The position numbers and the translations under genes are program-made. 64,000 nucleotides of DNA, taken from contig NZ_CP011454.1 in NCBI RefSeq assembly GCF_000695095.2, positions 2,418,001 through 2,482,000 on the forward strand, given 5' to 3'. The notes beneath the pieces are model-generated. The model made no database searches. It had not been told where the DNA came from and saw only the letters and a list, made by a program, of their open reading frames with translations. Within the stretch, counting starts at the first letter, position 1. Each line of letters begins with the position of its first letter. This stretch comes from Gemmatimonas phototrophica (GTDB taxonomy: Bacteria; Gemmatimonadota; Gemmatimonadetes; Gemmatimonadales; Gemmatimonadaceae). Positions 13,178-26,062 of this stretch are shown here, in pieces.

Positions 13178-14026
13178 TTATCGGGACACGCGAGGCGCCG
13201 GTCTGGCATACGCCACCGGCGACGTCACGGCCTCAGGCGGCACCCTGGTAGCGGTCGCCGTATCAGTGGCGGCCACTCCACAGGCCACCTTGACGTCCGC
13301 ATCTCCAGGATACGCCTTCCACATGGCTGAGCACGTTTCCGCGGCATCTTCCTTCCAGCGGATCTTGGTGTACAGCTCATGGAGGCGGAGCCACGACAGG
13401 CGTGCGGCCTTGGTCGTGGGGTACGTCGTGACAATGTCCTTCAGGTAAATGATCGCGCCATCGACCACCGGCCGCACTTTGATATAGTGCACGGCCGTGA
13501 GGTAGTCCTTTTGCGCGAACCACTCCTCAAGCTGGGTGATGCGCCGCTTGGCGTCTTCGGTTTCCTTGGCATCGGGATACGACGACAAGAGCGCCCGAAG
13601 AATGGAGGCCGCCTTCTGCCCCTGTTCCGGGTCGAGTGACGGCCGCCGCCAGAGCGACTGGTAGGCGCGACCGGTGCCCAGCATAGCCGTGGGCGCCAGC
13701 GTGTCGTCGGGGAAGCCATCGGTCACCCGCTCAAACGCCTGGGCGGCCAGCAGGTATTCCTGCTTGCGCTCGTGCGTGAGGGCGAGATAGAAGAAGGCCG
13801 GCGCCAAAAGCGGATCACGGGACGACAGATCACTGGTGAGCCGCTCAAATCCGAGTTGCGCGTTATCCCACTTCTTCTGCTGAAACTCGAGCAGCGAGGC
13901 TTGGAAGAGCGCCTCGGGGGTCGCGAAGTCGCGTGGCTGGAACCCGCGCCCACACCCTGCCAGTGCTGTCGCGACAGCGAGCAGCACCAGCAAGCGGAAT
14001 TCAACGCGGTTCGGAAGATGACTCAT
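13178..14026 (-). CDS. bamD: Outer-membrane assembly lipoprotein BamD
   Basis: 282 residues. BamD is the essential lipoprotein of the BAM complex that inserts beta-barrels into the outer membrane. A signal peptide ends in the lipobox LAGC near residue 25. TPR-like helices follow, with FQASLLEFQQKKWDNAQLGFE, AFFYLALTHERKQEYLLAAQ and AFERVTDGFPDDTLAPTA (the spaced FP-D pattern of YfiO/ComL). The C-terminal 30 residues are Ala/Thr/Pro-rich and probably disordered. It lies between the nucleotide-sugar genes and nadD in one transcription direction. A general TPR lipoprotein is the alternative. Confidence 0.8.
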   Translation of the reverse strand: MSHLPNRVEFRLLVLLAVATALAGCGRGFQPRDFATPEALFQASLLEFQQKKWDNAQLGFERLTSDLSSRDPLLAPAFFYLALTHERKQEYLLAAQAFERVTDGFPDDTLAPTAMLGTGRAYQSLWRRPSLDPEQGQKAASILRALLSSYPDAKETEDAKRRITQLEEWFAQKDYLTAVHYIKVRPVVDGAIIYLKDIVTTYPTTKAARLSWLRLHELYTKIRWKEDAAETCSAMWKAYPGDADVKVACGVAATDTATATRVPPEAVTSPVAYARPAPRVSR

Positions 14027-14078
14027 GCGGCAGTAGGTACCCGGGGAATGCGGCGCAGGTTCGCGACGGCAGGAACGA

Positions 14079-15434
14079 TCAGGAAACAGCGCGCGACGCC
14101 GGCCCGGAGGCCAACGGAATGATACGCGCCCGTCCCGCGGCCAGTCCGGCCGTGACGTTCCGCGTATCCACTACGAGGGTAGCGTGATCCACGACCCGCT
14201 GGTAGTCCACCGCCTTGTGATCGGTGATGACCACGACCGCGTCAGCCCAGCGCAACATCTCATCGCTGAGCTCCACCCCCTTCCGGACATGCCCGTCCTC
14301 GCGGAACTCGTGCACGAACGGATCGTGGAACTCTACGTGGGCTCCACGCTCTTCCAGCAGCCGAATCACGTCGAGGGCCGGGCTTTCCCGCACATCATCA
14401 ATATCGCGCTTGTAGGCCACGCCAAGGACCAGGAGACGGCTCCCGCGTACGGCCTTCCGCACCTCGTTGAGCGCATCTGCCACCTTCTGGACCACCCACT
14501 CCGGCATGTGCGAATTGATCTCGCTGGCGAGGTCGATGAAGCGCGTCTTGTAGTTCAGCGTGCGCATCTTCCAGGCGAGATAGTGGGGGTCGAGCGGAAT
14601 GCAGTGCCCGCCAATGCCGGGGCCCGGGGTGAACTTCATGAACCCGAAGGGCTTGGTGGCAGCGGCGTCGATGACTTCCCAGACGTTCACCCCCAGTTTG
14701 TCACACACAATCGCGATTTCGTTCACCAGCCCGATATTCACGGCCCGGAAGGTGTTTTCCAGCAGCTTCACCAGCTCCGCCGCTTCCGGCGAGCTGACCG
14801 GCACCACGGTGTCGATGCAGCTCTGGTATAGCGCCGTGGCCACCTCCACACAGGCCGGCGTAATGCCGCCCACCACCTTGGGAGTGTTCTTGGTGTGGTA
14901 GACCGGGTTGCCCGGGTCGACCCGCTCGGGGCTGAACGCCACGAAGATGTCGCGCCCCACCGTGAGCCCCTGGGCTTCCAGGCGGGGCTGCAGCAGTTCC
15001 CGCGTGGTGCCCGGGTACGTGGTGCTCTCCAGCACCACGCACAGCCCCGGATGGGCCTGCCGCGCGATCGCGTCCGCCGCGCTCAGCACAAAGGCCATGT
15101 CCGGGTCCCGCGTCTTGGAGAGCGGCGTGGGCACCGCAATGGAGATGGCCTCGCACTCCCGCAGCCGATCTTCCTGCGTCGTGGCCACAAACCGCCCCTG
15201 CGCCACCGCCGCCTGCACCGTGTCGCCGGCAATATCCTGAATGTGCGACTGCCCGGCCATGAGCAGGTCCACCACCCGCTGACTCACGTCGTAGCCAATG
15301 ACCGTAAAGCCCGCCTGCACGAATTCCATGGCCAGCGGGAGGCCCACGTAGCCGAGGCCGATCACCCCGATGACGGCGGAGCGATCCGAGATCCGGGTGA
15401 GCAGCTGGTCCTTCATGGATACTGTGTCAGTCAT
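14079..15434 (-). CDS. wbpA: UDP-N-acetyl-D-glucosamine 6-dehydrogenase (WbpA type)
   Basis: 451 residues. UDP-sugar dehydrogenase that uses two NAD to oxidise C6 of UDP-GlcNAc to the uronate. Seen: N-terminal Rossmann motif GVIGLGYVGLPLA, the middle-domain STTYPGTT, the catalytic-cysteine motif GPGIGGHCIPLDPHY, and the third-domain GVAYKRDIDDVRESPA. The specific call rests on the next three genes upstream (wbpE, wbpB, wbpD), which give the complete set for UDP-2,3-diacetamido-2,3-dideoxy-glucuronate. Without that context UDP-ManNAc dehydrogenase would be equally possible. Fourth of the four sugar genes, 12 bases after wbpE. Confidence 0.85.
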   Translation of the reverse strand: MTDTVSMKDQLLTRISDRSAVIGVIGLGYVGLPLAMEFVQAGFTVIGYDVSQRVVDLLMAGQSHIQDIAGDTVQAAVAQGRFVATTQEDRLRECEAISIAVPTPLSKTRDPDMAFVLSAADAIARQAHPGLCVVLESTTYPGTTRELLQPRLEAQGLTVGRDIFVAFSPERVDPGNPVYHTKNTPKVVGGITPACVEVATALYQSCIDTVVPVSSPEAAELVKLLENTFRAVNIGLVNEIAIVCDKLGVNVWEVIDAAATKPFGFMKFTPGPGIGGHCIPLDPHYLAWKMRTLNYKTRFIDLASEINSHMPEWVVQKVADALNEVRKAVRGSRLLVLGVAYKRDIDDVRESPALDVIRLLEERGAHVEFHDPFVHEFREDGHVRKGVELSDEMLRWADAVVVITDHKAVDYQRVVDHATLVVDTRNVTAGLAAGRARIIPLASGPASRAVS

Positions 15435-15446
15435 TTCAGTGGACTC

Positions 15447-16559
15447 TTAACGGCCGAAGAAGCCTCGCACAGCAGCGATGACCTCGTCCAGCTGTGCGGT
15501 GGTGAGTTCGGGGAACACCGGGAGCGACAGGACTTCCCGCGCCGCGCGCTCGGCTTCCGGACACTGCCCCTCGTTATAGCCGAGATAGGCAAAGCACGGC
15601 TGCAGATGCAGCGGTAAGGGATAGTACACGTTGGACCCAATTCCCTGTTCTTTAAGGTGAGCCTGTAGCGCGTCCCGCTGACCCACACGAATGGTGTACT
15701 GGTTGTAGATCGAGGTGTTGGCCGGATCGACGAATGGCGTTCCCACTTCGGGGACATCCGCGAAGGCCGCGTCGTAATAGGACGCATTACGGCGACGGGC
15801 GGCACTCCACGACTCCAGATGGGGCAGCTTGGCGCGCAGTACGGCGGCCTGCAGGGCATCAAGGCGGCTGTTGTATCCAACGATTTCGTGGTAGTACGTG
15901 CGACGGCTTCCATGGGTCCGCAGCTTCATGAGCGCCTCAAAGAGCCCCTCATCCTGCGTGACCATCATGCCGCCGTCGCCATACCCGCCCAGATTCTTCG
16001 AGGGGAAGAAGCTGAAGGTGCCAATGGCGGCGGCCTCCCCGGCCATGACCTTCCGCCCATCAACCATTCGGCTGGCCCCGATGGACTGGGCCGCGTCCTC
16101 GATAACGGGGAGCCCCTTGGCGGCGGCCTTCACCTGCTCAATGGCCGCCATTTGCCCGAACAAATCGACCGCAATGACCGCCTTCGTCCGGGCCGTGATG
16201 GCCGGCGTGACATTGGCGGGCTCGATGTTGTAGGTGCGCGGATCGATATCCACGAACACCGGACGGGCGCCCGCGTTATGAATGGCGCCTCCGGTAGCGA
16301 AAAAGGTGAACGGTGTGGTGATCACCTCATCGCCCTGACCGACCCCCAATGCCCGCAAGGCCAGCAGGATGGCGTCCGTACCGTTGGCGCAGCCGATGGC
16401 GAACTTGACCTGGGACAGTCCGGCCACGCTGCACTCCAGCTGCCCAACCGGATCGCCCAGGATGAAGGCCTGCTGATCGACGACCGCCATGAGTGCGGCG
16501 ACGACGTCGTCGCGGATGGTCGCGTGCTGGGCTTTGAGATCGAGAAGTGGTACGGCCAT
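15447..16559 (-). CDS. wbpE: DegT/DnrJ/EryC1-family sugar aminotransferase (WbpE type)
   Basis: 370 residues. PLP enzyme expected to transaminate UDP-2-acetamido-3-keto-glucuronate at C3 using glutamate. The PLP lysine is in FSFFPSKNLGGYGDGGMM, and the N-terminal GCANGTDAILLALRALGV and DIDPRTYNI motifs are typical of the sugar aminotransferase family. Length matches the family. It lies between wbpB and wbpA with 14- and 12-base gaps, so the genes are almost certainly co-transcribed. Confidence 0.85.
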   Translation of the reverse strand: MAVPLLDLKAQHATIRDDVVAALMAVVDQQAFILGDPVGQLECSVAGLSQVKFAIGCANGTDAILLALRALGVGQGDEVITTPFTFFATGGAIHNAGARPVFVDIDPRTYNIEPANVTPAITARTKAVIAVDLFGQMAAIEQVKAAAKGLPVIEDAAQSIGASRMVDGRKVMAGEAAAIGTFSFFPSKNLGGYGDGGMMVTQDEGLFEALMKLRTHGSRRTYYHEIVGYNSRLDALQAAVLRAKLPHLESWSAARRRNASYYDAAFADVPEVGTPFVDPANTSIYNQYTIRVGQRDALQAHLKEQGIGSNVYYPLPLHLQPCFAYLGYNEGQCPEAERAAREVLSLPVFPELTTAQLDEVIAAVRGFFGR

Positions 16560-16573
16560 GGGAACCCTGCCAA

Positions 16574-17635
16574 TCAGATGTTCACGCGCAGCGGCAGGGG
16601 CACATCGCGCCCTGTCTTCGCTGACTCGTAGATGCCGAGAATGAGCTCGAGCGATTTGCGACCGGCTCGACCGTCCGTATCCGGCGTGGCGCGACCGCGC
16701 AGCACCGCCACCACGTTTCGATAGTAGCCTTCGTGTCCGAATCCATACACACTGGGCGGGTTCGTGTTCGACTGTTCGACCAACTTGTCATCGTCGTCGT
16801 AGTCGGCGAACTGCCAGTGTTCCACCTTGTTGACCGCCGTGCCCCCGATCTTCACGGTGCCTTTCTCTCCAAGAATCGTGATCGAGCCTTCAAGATTCTT
16901 GGGGAAGGTGAGCATCGTGACTTCAATGGTCCCGATGGCGCCCGACCGGAACTTGAGTACCGCCACGCCGGAGTCCTCGGCCTCAATGCGACGGGCCAGC
17001 GTTGCGGTTTTGGCCATGACGCTCTCCACGGGGCCCACGAGCCACTGCACGAGGTCGACGTAATGGGAGGCCTGATTCATGAACGCGCCCCCGTCAAACT
17101 CCCAGGTGCCACGCCACGGCGCCTGATCGTAATACTCCTGCGGCCGCGTCCAGCGCACCGTGCAGTTGGCCATGTAGATGCGCCCGAACCGCCCGTTATC
17201 AATCGCGCGCTTGAGCAGCACGATGGGCGGATTGAGACGGTTCTGCTTGACGACGAAAAGATGCACGTGATGGTCATCGCACGCCTGCACCAGCGCATCG
17301 GCGGCGGCCAGCGAAATGGCCATGGGCTTCTCGCTGATGACATGACGTCCCGCCTTCGCCGCCGTGATGCCATGCTGCGGATGCAGCCCACTGGGCGTGG
17401 CCACCACAACCGCATCGCTCGGCACATCGGCGAGCATCTTCTCGTAGCTGGTAAACCATGGCACACCGGCCGCGCTGCCCGCCTGCTCCGCCCGCTCGGC
17501 CACGATATCGCACACCGAGACCAATTGCAGCTCGGGGATACGCGCGATCGCATCAAAGTGATTCTTGCTGATGCGGCCACAGCCCACCAGCGCCACTCGA
17601 ATGGGCCGCCCTTCCGGAATGTGCTGTCCTGTCAC
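16574..17635 (-). CDS. wbpB: Gfo/Idh/MocA-family UDP-sugar 3-dehydrogenase (WbpB type)
   Basis: 353 residues. In this pathway WbpB oxidises C3 of UDP-GlcNAc-uronate to the ketone that WbpE aminates. The N-terminal Rossmann motif is [13 protein letters not shown] and the catalytic lysine motif is EKPMA. The C-terminal alpha/beta domain carries [18 protein letters not shown], the conserved His-containing helix of the family. The start overlaps the stop of wbpD by 4 bases (ATGA), implying translational coupling. Substrate is inferred from neighbours; other Gfo/Idh sugars cannot be excluded from sequence alone. Confidence 0.85.
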   Translation of the reverse strand: MTGQHIPEGRPIRVALVGCGRISKNHFDAIARIPELQLVSVCDIVAERAEQAGSAAGVPWFTSYEKMLADVPSDAVVVATPSGLHPQHGITAAKAGRHVISEKPMAISLAAADALVQACDDHHVHLFVVKQNRLNPPIVLLKRAIDNGRFGRIYMANCTVRWTRPQEYYDQAPWRGTWEFDGGAFMNQASHYVDLVQWLVGPVESVMAKTATLARRIEAEDSGVAVLKFRSGAIGTIEVTMLTFPKNLEGSITILGEKGTVKIGGTAVNKVEHWQFADYDDDDKLVEQSNTNPPSVYGFGHEGYYRNVVAVLRGRATPDTDGRAGRKSLELILGIYESAKTGRDVPLPLRVNI

Positions 17636-18309
17636 GCGTTCTCCTCGACACGCGTCACCACGTCGCCACGGCGCTCATAGAGCGCGCCGGACCCGGTGCA
17701 GCGCAATTGTTCAGACGAAGTGGAATCCGCAGCAGGCGCCACCACTTCGAGGCGAAAGCCGGCTTCAGACATCCAGCCAATACGTTTCGCGGGGACACCT
17801 GCGACCAGCGCGTAATCGGGCACATCACGATTGACGACGGCCCCCGCGGCGATGAACGCGTACCGCCCCACCGTGCTGCCGCAGACGATGGTGGCGTTGG
17901 CGCCGATGCTGGCCCCGCGCTTCACGAGCGTACGCCGGTATTCGTTCTTTCGGGAAACCGCACTGCGTGGATTGTAGACGTTGGTAAAGACCATGGACGG
18001 GCCGCAGAACACATCGTCTTCCAACTCCACCCCTTCGTACAACGACACATTGTTTTGGATCTTGGCATTGTCGCCAACGGTCACGCCATTCATGACCACC
18101 ACGTTCTGGCCAAGAGAACAGCGTGCGCCAATGCGGGCCCCACCGTTCACATGGCAGAAATGCCAGATCCGGGAGCCGTCACCAATGACGGCTCCATCGT
18201 CCACGTACGCGGATTCGTGGACCAGGGCACCCGCACCAAGCGTAACCCCTGGCCCAACGTGTCCTTCGCCCGCCTGGGCAATCATCCCCGGAATAGCTGC
18301 CGCGCTCAC
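17632..18309 (-). CDS. wbpD: Left-handed beta-helix sugar N-acetyltransferase (WbpD type)
   Basis: 225 residues. Expected to acetylate the C3 amino group with acetyl-CoA to give UDP-GlcNAc(3NAc)A. The protein is mostly hexapeptide repeats ([LIV]-G-x-x-x-x), for example [26 protein letters not shown], with the catalytic His probably in the WHFCHV segment, and [15 protein letters not shown] as in WbpD. The start is GTG at 18309, overlapping the carB stop by 4 bases. The end overlaps wbpB. The C-terminal 40 residues are a non-repeat tail. Confidence 0.85.
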   Translation of the reverse strand: MSAAAIPGMIAQAGEGHVGPGVTLGAGALVHESAYVDDGAVIGDGSRIWHFCHVNGGARIGARCSLGQNVVVMNGVTVGDNAKIQNNVSLYEGVELEDDVFCGPSMVFTNVYNPRSAVSRKNEYRRTLVKRGASIGANATIVCGSTVGRYAFIAAGAVVNRDVPDYALVAGVPAKRIGWMSEAGFRLEVVAPAADSTSSEQLRCTGSGALYERRGDVVTRVEENA

Positions 18310-21300
18310 GCGACCACGGCCGCCTTGGCGGCCTGCGAAATCCGGAGAAGTTCATGCCACTCCTGTAGCGAACGAACGCCGGGCTCCCGAGTGCGGCGCG
18401 CCGCAATGGCCTCGACGGCCGCACTGGCCGCCGTCAGTGTGGTGGTATACGGCACGCGATTGGAGATGGCCGCCTGACGCAGCCGTTCATCATCAACCTG
18501 GGCGTGCTTCCCCAATGGCGTATTCACGAGCAACTGAATTTCGCCGTTGAGAATCATGTCCACGCCGTGCGGCCGTCCCTCGTGCACCTTCAGGACGGAC
18601 GTGACCGGCACGCCGTGCTCCCGGAAAAAGGCCGCAGTGCCACTGGTGGCAAACACACTGAAGCCGAACTCATGGAAGCGGGCCGCCAATTTGGCCGCGG
18701 TCGGCTTGTCGCCATCGTTGACCGTGAAGAACACCGCGCCATCGTGTGGCAGCGCATTGTCCGCCGCGATCTGCGACTTGAGAAAGGCCATCCCGAAGTC
18801 CTCGTCGATCCCCATGACTTCACCGGTTGACCGCATCTCGGGGCTGAGCACCGGATCAAACTCGCGGAACTTGTTGAAGGGGAAGACGGCTTCCTTCACA
18901 CTCGTATATGGCGGAATGATCTCTTCCGTAAATCCAATCTCCGCGAGGGTCTCCCCCAGCATCAGCCGCGCCGCGACGGACGGCAAGGAAACACCGATGG
19001 CCTTGGATACAAACGGTGCCGTACGTGAGGCGCGCGGATTGACCTCAATGACGTAGACGGTACCGTCCTTGTACGCGTACTGCACATTGATCAGGCCCAC
19101 CACGCCCAACTTGCGGGCGAAGGCCACCGTATGCGCCTTCATCTGATCGACAGCCGCGGGCGGGATGAGATACGGCGGGAGAATGCACGCCGAGTCGCCG
19201 GAGTGAATACCGGCACTTTCGATGTGCTCCATGACGGCACCGATCACGACGTTGGTCCCGTCAGACAGGGCGTCCACGTCGGCTTCGAACGCGTCTTCGA
19301 GGAATCGATCCACGAGCACGGGTCGATCTTCCGACACGCGTGCGGCACGCTCGAAGTAGTCGCGTAACGAGGTTTCATCATGCACGATTTCCATGGCGCG
19401 ACCACCCAACACGTACGAGGGGCGCACCAGTACCGGGAAACCGATGTTCTTGGCGATGGCAACGGCCTCATCGACGCTGGTCGCCGTCCCGTTCGCCGGC
19501 TGTTCAATACCCAACTCACGCGCGATGACTTCAAAGCGGCGACGATCCTCGGCCGCATCGATGGCATCTGGCGACGTCCCCAGGATGCGCACACCAGCCG
19601 CTTCCAGTGGCCGCGTAAGCTTGAGCGGCGTCTGACCGCCCAACTGCACGATGACCCCCTCCGGATTCTCGCGCTGCACAATCTCCAGTACGTCTTCGAG
19701 CGTGAGCGGCTCGAAGTACAACTTGTCGGAGATGTCAAAATCGGTGGAGACGGTTTCAGGGTTCGAGTTGACCATGATGGTCTCATAGCCCTGCGCGCGC
19801 AGCGCCAAGACGGCGCGCACACAGCAGTAGTCGAACTCGACACCTTGTCCGATACGATTGGGGCCGGAGCCGAGGATGACCACCTTCTTCTTGCCGGCGG
19901 TCTCCGCTTCGCTTTCCTCATCGTAGTTGCCGTAGAGATACGGCGTGCTCGACGGGAACTCGCCGGCGCAGGTATCGATCATCTTGTACGCCGGGCGCAC
20001 GCCCAAGGCCCACCGCTGCGTTCGCGCTTCGGTTTCGGTCTGGCCACGTAGCGTGGCGAGTTGCCGGTCGGAGAAGCCCATACGCTTCATGCGGCGCATG
20101 GCCTCGGCATCGACCTCCGGCTGCGCCTGATACCACGATTCGGCGTCGATGAGTTCCTGCATCTGCGCGAGGAACCACGGATCCACGCCCGAAATTTCAT
20201 ACAGTTCGGCCGTGCTCATGCCAAGCAGCATGGCGCGCTTGAGCTGGAAGATGCGCTCGGGGGTTGGCCGCCGGAGTGCTCCGCGCAGTTCTTCCTTTGA
20301 GCCTTCCGTAAGGCGGTCATCAACGAGACGCTCGCCAACCGTCCACCCACTCCGCCCGGTCTCGAGCGCACGCAAAGCCTTCTGGAACGCCTCTTTGAAC
20401 GTGCGTCCAATGGCCATGGACTCGCCCACAGACTTCATCTGCGTGGTGAGCCCCGGATCGCTGGAGACGAACTTCTCGAAGGCAAACCGTGGGCACTTCA
20501 CGATGACGTAGTCGAGCACCGGTTCGAAGCTGGCCGGTGTGGTCTTCGTAATGTCGTTGGGGACTTCGTCGAGCGTATACCCAACCGCCAGCTTGGCGCC
20601 GATACGCGCGATGGGGAAGCCGGTGGCCTTGGAGGCCAGGGCCGACGACCGTGAGACGCGCGGATTCATCTCGATGACAATGAGTTCGCCATCCCTCGGA
20701 TTCACGGCGAACTGCACGTTGCACCCGCCGGCGTCCACGCCGATCTCGCGAATGATTGCGACCGCGGCATCGCGCATCACCTGATACTCGCGATCGGTCA
20801 GCGTCATGGCCGGCGCGACCGTGATGGAGTCGCCCGTGTGGACACCCATCGGATCGAGATTCTCAATGGAGCAGACGATCACGACGTTGTCCGCGCAATC
20901 GCGCATGACCTCGAGTTCGAACTCCTTCCAACCGAGCAGCGACCGTTCGATGAGCACGGAGTGCACCGGAGAAAGATCGAGCCCACGGCGCACCATGGTA
21001 TCGAATTCCTCACGATTATACGCAATGCCGCCACCGGTGCCGCCGAGCGTGAAGGACGGGCGGATGATGGCGGGAAAGCCCGTATGCTCCACCGCGGCCA
21101 TGGCTTCATCGATGGACGTGACCGTGGTCCCCGTGGGGCACTTCAGGCCGATCTTCTCCATCGCCTCGGCAAACAACTTCCGATCTTCCGCCACGCGGAT
21201 GGCGCGAGCGTTGGCGCCGATGAGCTGACAGCCGTACTTGTCGAGCACACCGCTGTCGTAGAGCGCGAGCGCCACGTTAAGCGCGGTTTGCCCACCCATG

Positions 21301-21549
21301 GTCGGCAGGACCGCGTCAGGACGTTCCTTGGCGATCACCTTTTCGACGAACTCCGCAGTGACCGGCTCCACATAAGTCCGATCGGCGAACTCCGGATCGG
21401 TCATGATGGTCGCCGGATTGGAGTTCACCAGGATGACTTCATAGCCTTCCTCGCGCAGGGCCTTGGTGGCCTGCGTCCCGGAATAATCAAACTCGGCAGC
21501 CTGCCCGATCACGATCGGCCCGGAGCCGATCACGAGAATCCGGTGCAGG

Positions 21550-21566
<17 letters not shown>
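18306..21566 (-). CDS. carB: Carbamoyl-phosphate synthase large subunit
   Basis: 1086 residues, full length. Makes carbamoyl phosphate from bicarbonate, ATP and ammonia (from CarA) for pyrimidine and arginine synthesis. Two homologous ATP-grasp halves are visible: the first begins [21 protein letters not shown] and the second [21 protein letters not shown]. Each half has a [10 protein letters not shown]- or [10 protein letters not shown]-type motif and an ExNPR-type metal site ([20 protein letters not shown]). The C-terminal MGS-like domain ([14 protein letters not shown]) is the allosteric region. The start overlaps rmd by 17 bases and the stop overlaps wbpD by 4, so carB is locked inside a sugar-nucleotide operon. 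carA is not in the window. Confidence 0.96.
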
Positions 21567-23645
<2,079 letters not shown>

Positions 23646-23867
23646 TTACGCGACGGCGACCTGGCCGCGCGGCGCACGCTGCACCTTGCCGGCGGCAAGG
23701 CAACGCGTGCAGACCTTCACCTTGATGACCTTGCCCGCTTCGAGCGTGCGGACGACCTGAAGGTTGGGCTTCCAGGTACGACGGGTCTTGTTGTTCGCGT
23801 GCGAGACGTTGTTGCCGAAGGCAACACCCTTGTCGCAGTGATAGCAGCGATTGCGATTGATAGCCAT
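23646..23867 (-). CDS. rpmB: 50S ribosomal protein L28
   Basis: 73 residues. Begins [24 protein letters not shown] and continues with [13 protein letters not shown], typical L28. Two CxxC pairs (CYHC and CTRC) indicate the zinc-binding form. It starts 11 bases after rplQ, so it is the last gene of the alpha operon. In most bacteria rpmB pairs with rpmG or stands alone. Confidence 0.95.
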   Translation of the reverse strand: MAINRNRCYHCDKGVAFGNNVSHANNKTRRTWKPNLQVVRTLEAGKVIKVKVCTRCLAAGKVQRAPRGQVAVA

Positions 23868-23878
23868 GGGTGTGTGCC

Positions 23879-24235
23879 TCAGCCGGTGATGAGTTCGATA
23901 CGCGCCATTTCAGCGCCGTCACCCTTGCGGTGGCCGGTCTTGAGAATGCGCGTGTACCCACCGGGCCGCGTGGCGAACGCGGGGCCAAGCTCCTGGAAGA
24001 GCTTGTCCGCGGCCTCACGCTTGTGCACGTGCTTGCCGGCGAGCCGGCGCGCGTGGAGCGTGCCCGTGCGAGCCTTGGTGATCAGCTTCTCGACGAACGG
24101 GCGGAGCTCCTTGGCCTTGGCCTCGGTCGTCTCGATCGCGCCCTGCTCAATGAGCGAGGTCGCGAGGTTGCGGAGCAGCGCCAGACGCTGCTCACTGGTC
24201 CGCCGGAGCTGGCGGTTGGCCTTACGATGGCGCAT
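23879..24235 (-). CDS. rplQ: 50S ribosomal protein L17
   Basis: 118 residues. [20 protein letters not shown] at the N-terminus and [19 protein letters not shown] at the C-terminus are diagnostic of L17. It starts 6 bases after rpoA, the conserved order. Confidence 0.97.
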   Translation of the reverse strand: MRHRKANRQLRRTSEQRLALLRNLATSLIEQGAIETTEAKAKELRPFVEKLITKARTGTLHARRLAGKHVHKREAADKLFQELGPAFATRPGGYTRILKTGHRKGDGAEMARIELITG

Positions 24236-24241
24236 GGGAGT

Positions 24242-25315
24242 TCAGTCCTCGTCTTCGTCGTCGTCGGGCGCATTTTCGGCAGCGCGGCTGGGCGGGGTGC
24301 CCATATCGAGGATACGGACACCGTCCGTGGATTCCTCGTAGCGCATGCCGAAATTGAGCCCTTCCTTCTCGAGCAGCGCGGCGATTTCCTGCAGAGACTT
24401 CTTGCCGAAGTTCTTGACCTGAAGGATTTGCGCCTCGGTCTGGCGAACCAGATCGCCGAGCGAGCGGATGTTGGAGTTCTTGAGTGAATTGACGGAGCGA
24501 ACCGACAATTCGAGGTCGTCGATGGGGGTACGGAACAGCTCAGCGAGACGGATGGCATCCGAGTTGGCACCATCACCGGCCGCACCGGGCTGCGCGGAGG
24601 CCGACGACCCAAAGCCCACAAAGTACTGGAAGTGGGTCTGGGCGAGGGCTGCCGCATAGCTCACAGATTCCTCAGGCGACATCGTGCCGTTGGTTTCGAC
24701 GGTGAGCGTGAGACGGTCGTAGTCGGTGCGCTGACCGACGCGGGTTTCCGCGACGGTGAAGTTGGCCCGACGGACCGGGTTGTAGATGGCATCGATCCGC
24801 ACGACATCAACCGGGAGGTTCTTGTCGGCCGGATGCTGGTCGCTCTCGACGTAGCCGCGTCCCTTGTTCACGTAGAGTTCGACGGTGAAGTCGCGCTCGT
24901 CGGTGATGGTGAAGAGATGATGCGCCGGGTCGATAACGCGCACGCCTCCCGTGGCGATGATGTCTGCCGCGGTGACCGTGCCCGGGCCCGACTTGACGAT
25001 GCGGAGCACAGCCTGCTCGACTTCGTCAGGGAGGGACAGGGTGAGCGTCTTGAGATTGCCGATGATCTGGTGCACGTCTTCCACGACCCCGCCGATGGTC
25101 TGGTGCTCATGCACCACGCCATCAATGCGGAACGCCCACACAGCGGAGCCACGCAGCGACGACAGCAGCAGTCGGCGCATGGCGTTGCCCAGCGTGTGCC
25201 CGAAGCCGCGTTCGAGCGGCTGCAGGCGGAATTCGGCCAGATTGGGATTGTCCTCGCGCTTGGTCGCTTCAACCAGCTGCGGACGGACCAGCCCGGAAAG
25301 ATCGATAGTTGCCAT
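24242..25315 (-). CDS. rpoA: DNA-directed RNA polymerase subunit alpha
   Basis: 357 residues. The N-terminal dimerisation domain shows FRLQPLERGFGHTLGNAMRR and LLSSLRGSAVWAFRIDGVVHE. The C-terminal domain, from about residue 265, has the UP-element/activator-binding helices: IDDLELSVRSVNSLKNSNI and KNFGKKSLQEI. The last 20 residues are acidic. It follows rpsD after 108 bases that can fold into a hairpin. It provides the scaffold for core RNA polymerase assembly. Confidence 0.98.
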   Translation of the reverse strand: MATIDLSGLVRPQLVEATKREDNPNLAEFRLQPLERGFGHTLGNAMRRLLLSSLRGSAVWAFRIDGVVHEHQTIGGVVEDVHQIIGNLKTLTLSLPDEVEQAVLRIVKSGPGTVTAADIIATGGVRVIDPAHHLFTITDERDFTVELYVNKGRGYVESDQHPADKNLPVDVVRIDAIYNPVRRANFTVAETRVGQRTDYDRLTLTVETNGTMSPEESVSYAAALAQTHFQYFVGFGSSASAQPGAAGDGANSDAIRLAELFRTPIDDLELSVRSVNSLKNSNIRSLGDLVRQTEAQILQVKNFGKKSLQEIAALLEKEGLNFGMRYEESTDGVRILDMGTPPSRAAENAPDDDEDED

Positions 25316-25370
25316 GTGAAGTCTTGAGAAAAGGTCACGCCGGTGTGGTACCGACGACGCGCTGCCTCGC

Positions 25371-25405
25371 CCCGAACGCGTGGCAGCCCCGTAGAGGGGT
25401 TCGGG
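25371..25405 (-). promoter_or_regulatory. Hairpin in the rpsD-rpoA gap
   Basis: CCCGAAC and GTTCGGG pair around an inner CCCC/GGGG stem. It lies about 55 bases upstream of the rpoA start and 10-20 bases after rpsD. No T tract follows, so a leader or processing element seems more likely than a terminator. Confidence 0.35.
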
Positions 25406-25423
25406 CCCCGACCAGCTACTGCC

Positions 25424-26059
25424 TTACTTGGAGTACAGTTCGACGACGAGCTGTTCCTGCGCGGCGAGCGGGATGCTCGTACGCTGCGGCTTCTCGAGCA
25501 CGCGGCCGCTGAACGACTCCTTGTCGACCGCGATCCACGAGAGCGAGCCGCCCTTGGACGCCTGCTCCATGGCGCTCATGACGAGCACCAACTCGCGCGA
25601 GCTCTGCTTGACGCGCACTTCTTCACCCGGCCGCACCTGGTACGACGGGATGTCGAGGAGACGCCCCTTCACTTCAATGTGGCGGTGACGGATGAGCTGA
25701 CGCGCGGCCTTGCGGCTCGGAGCGAAGCCCATGCGGTACACCACATTGTCGAGACGGGTCTCAAGCGCGGCGAGCAGGTTGTGACCGGTGATACCGGCCT
25801 GCGTTGACACACGCTCGAACGTGTTGCGGAACTGCTTCTCGGAGATGCCGTAGATGCGCTTGATCTTCTGCTTCTCGCGCAGCTGCTTGGCGAACTCCGA
25901 CATCTTCTTGCGACGCGCCGTGGCCTGCCCGTGCTGACCCGGGGCGTACGGACGACGCTCCACGGGGCACTTTTCGGTGAAGCACTTGGTGCCCTTCAGG
26001 AAGAGCTTGGCGCCCTCACGACGGCACTGACGGCAGCTGGGACCAGTATAACGGGCCAT
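25424..26059 (-). CDS. rpsD: 30S ribosomal protein S4
   Basis: 211 residues. Begins MARYTGPSCRQCRREG and has a second cysteine pair in CFTEKC, so this is the zinc-binding form. The S4 RNA-binding domain follows: LETRLDNVVYRMGFAPSRKA and ARQLIRHRHIEVKG. S4 nucleates 30S assembly and in E. coli represses this operon. Placed between rpsK and rpoA in the standard order, 3 bases after rpsK. Confidence 0.98.
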   Translation of the reverse strand: MARYTGPSCRQCRREGAKLFLKGTKCFTEKCPVERRPYAPGQHGQATARRKKMSEFAKQLREKQKIKRIYGISEKQFRNTFERVSTQAGITGHNLLAALETRLDNVVYRMGFAPSRKAARQLIRHRHIEVKGRLLDIPSYQVRPGEEVRVKQSSRELVLVMSAMEQASKGGSLSWIAVDKESFSGRVLEKPQRTSIPLAAQEQLVVELYSK

Positions 26060-26062
26060 GGA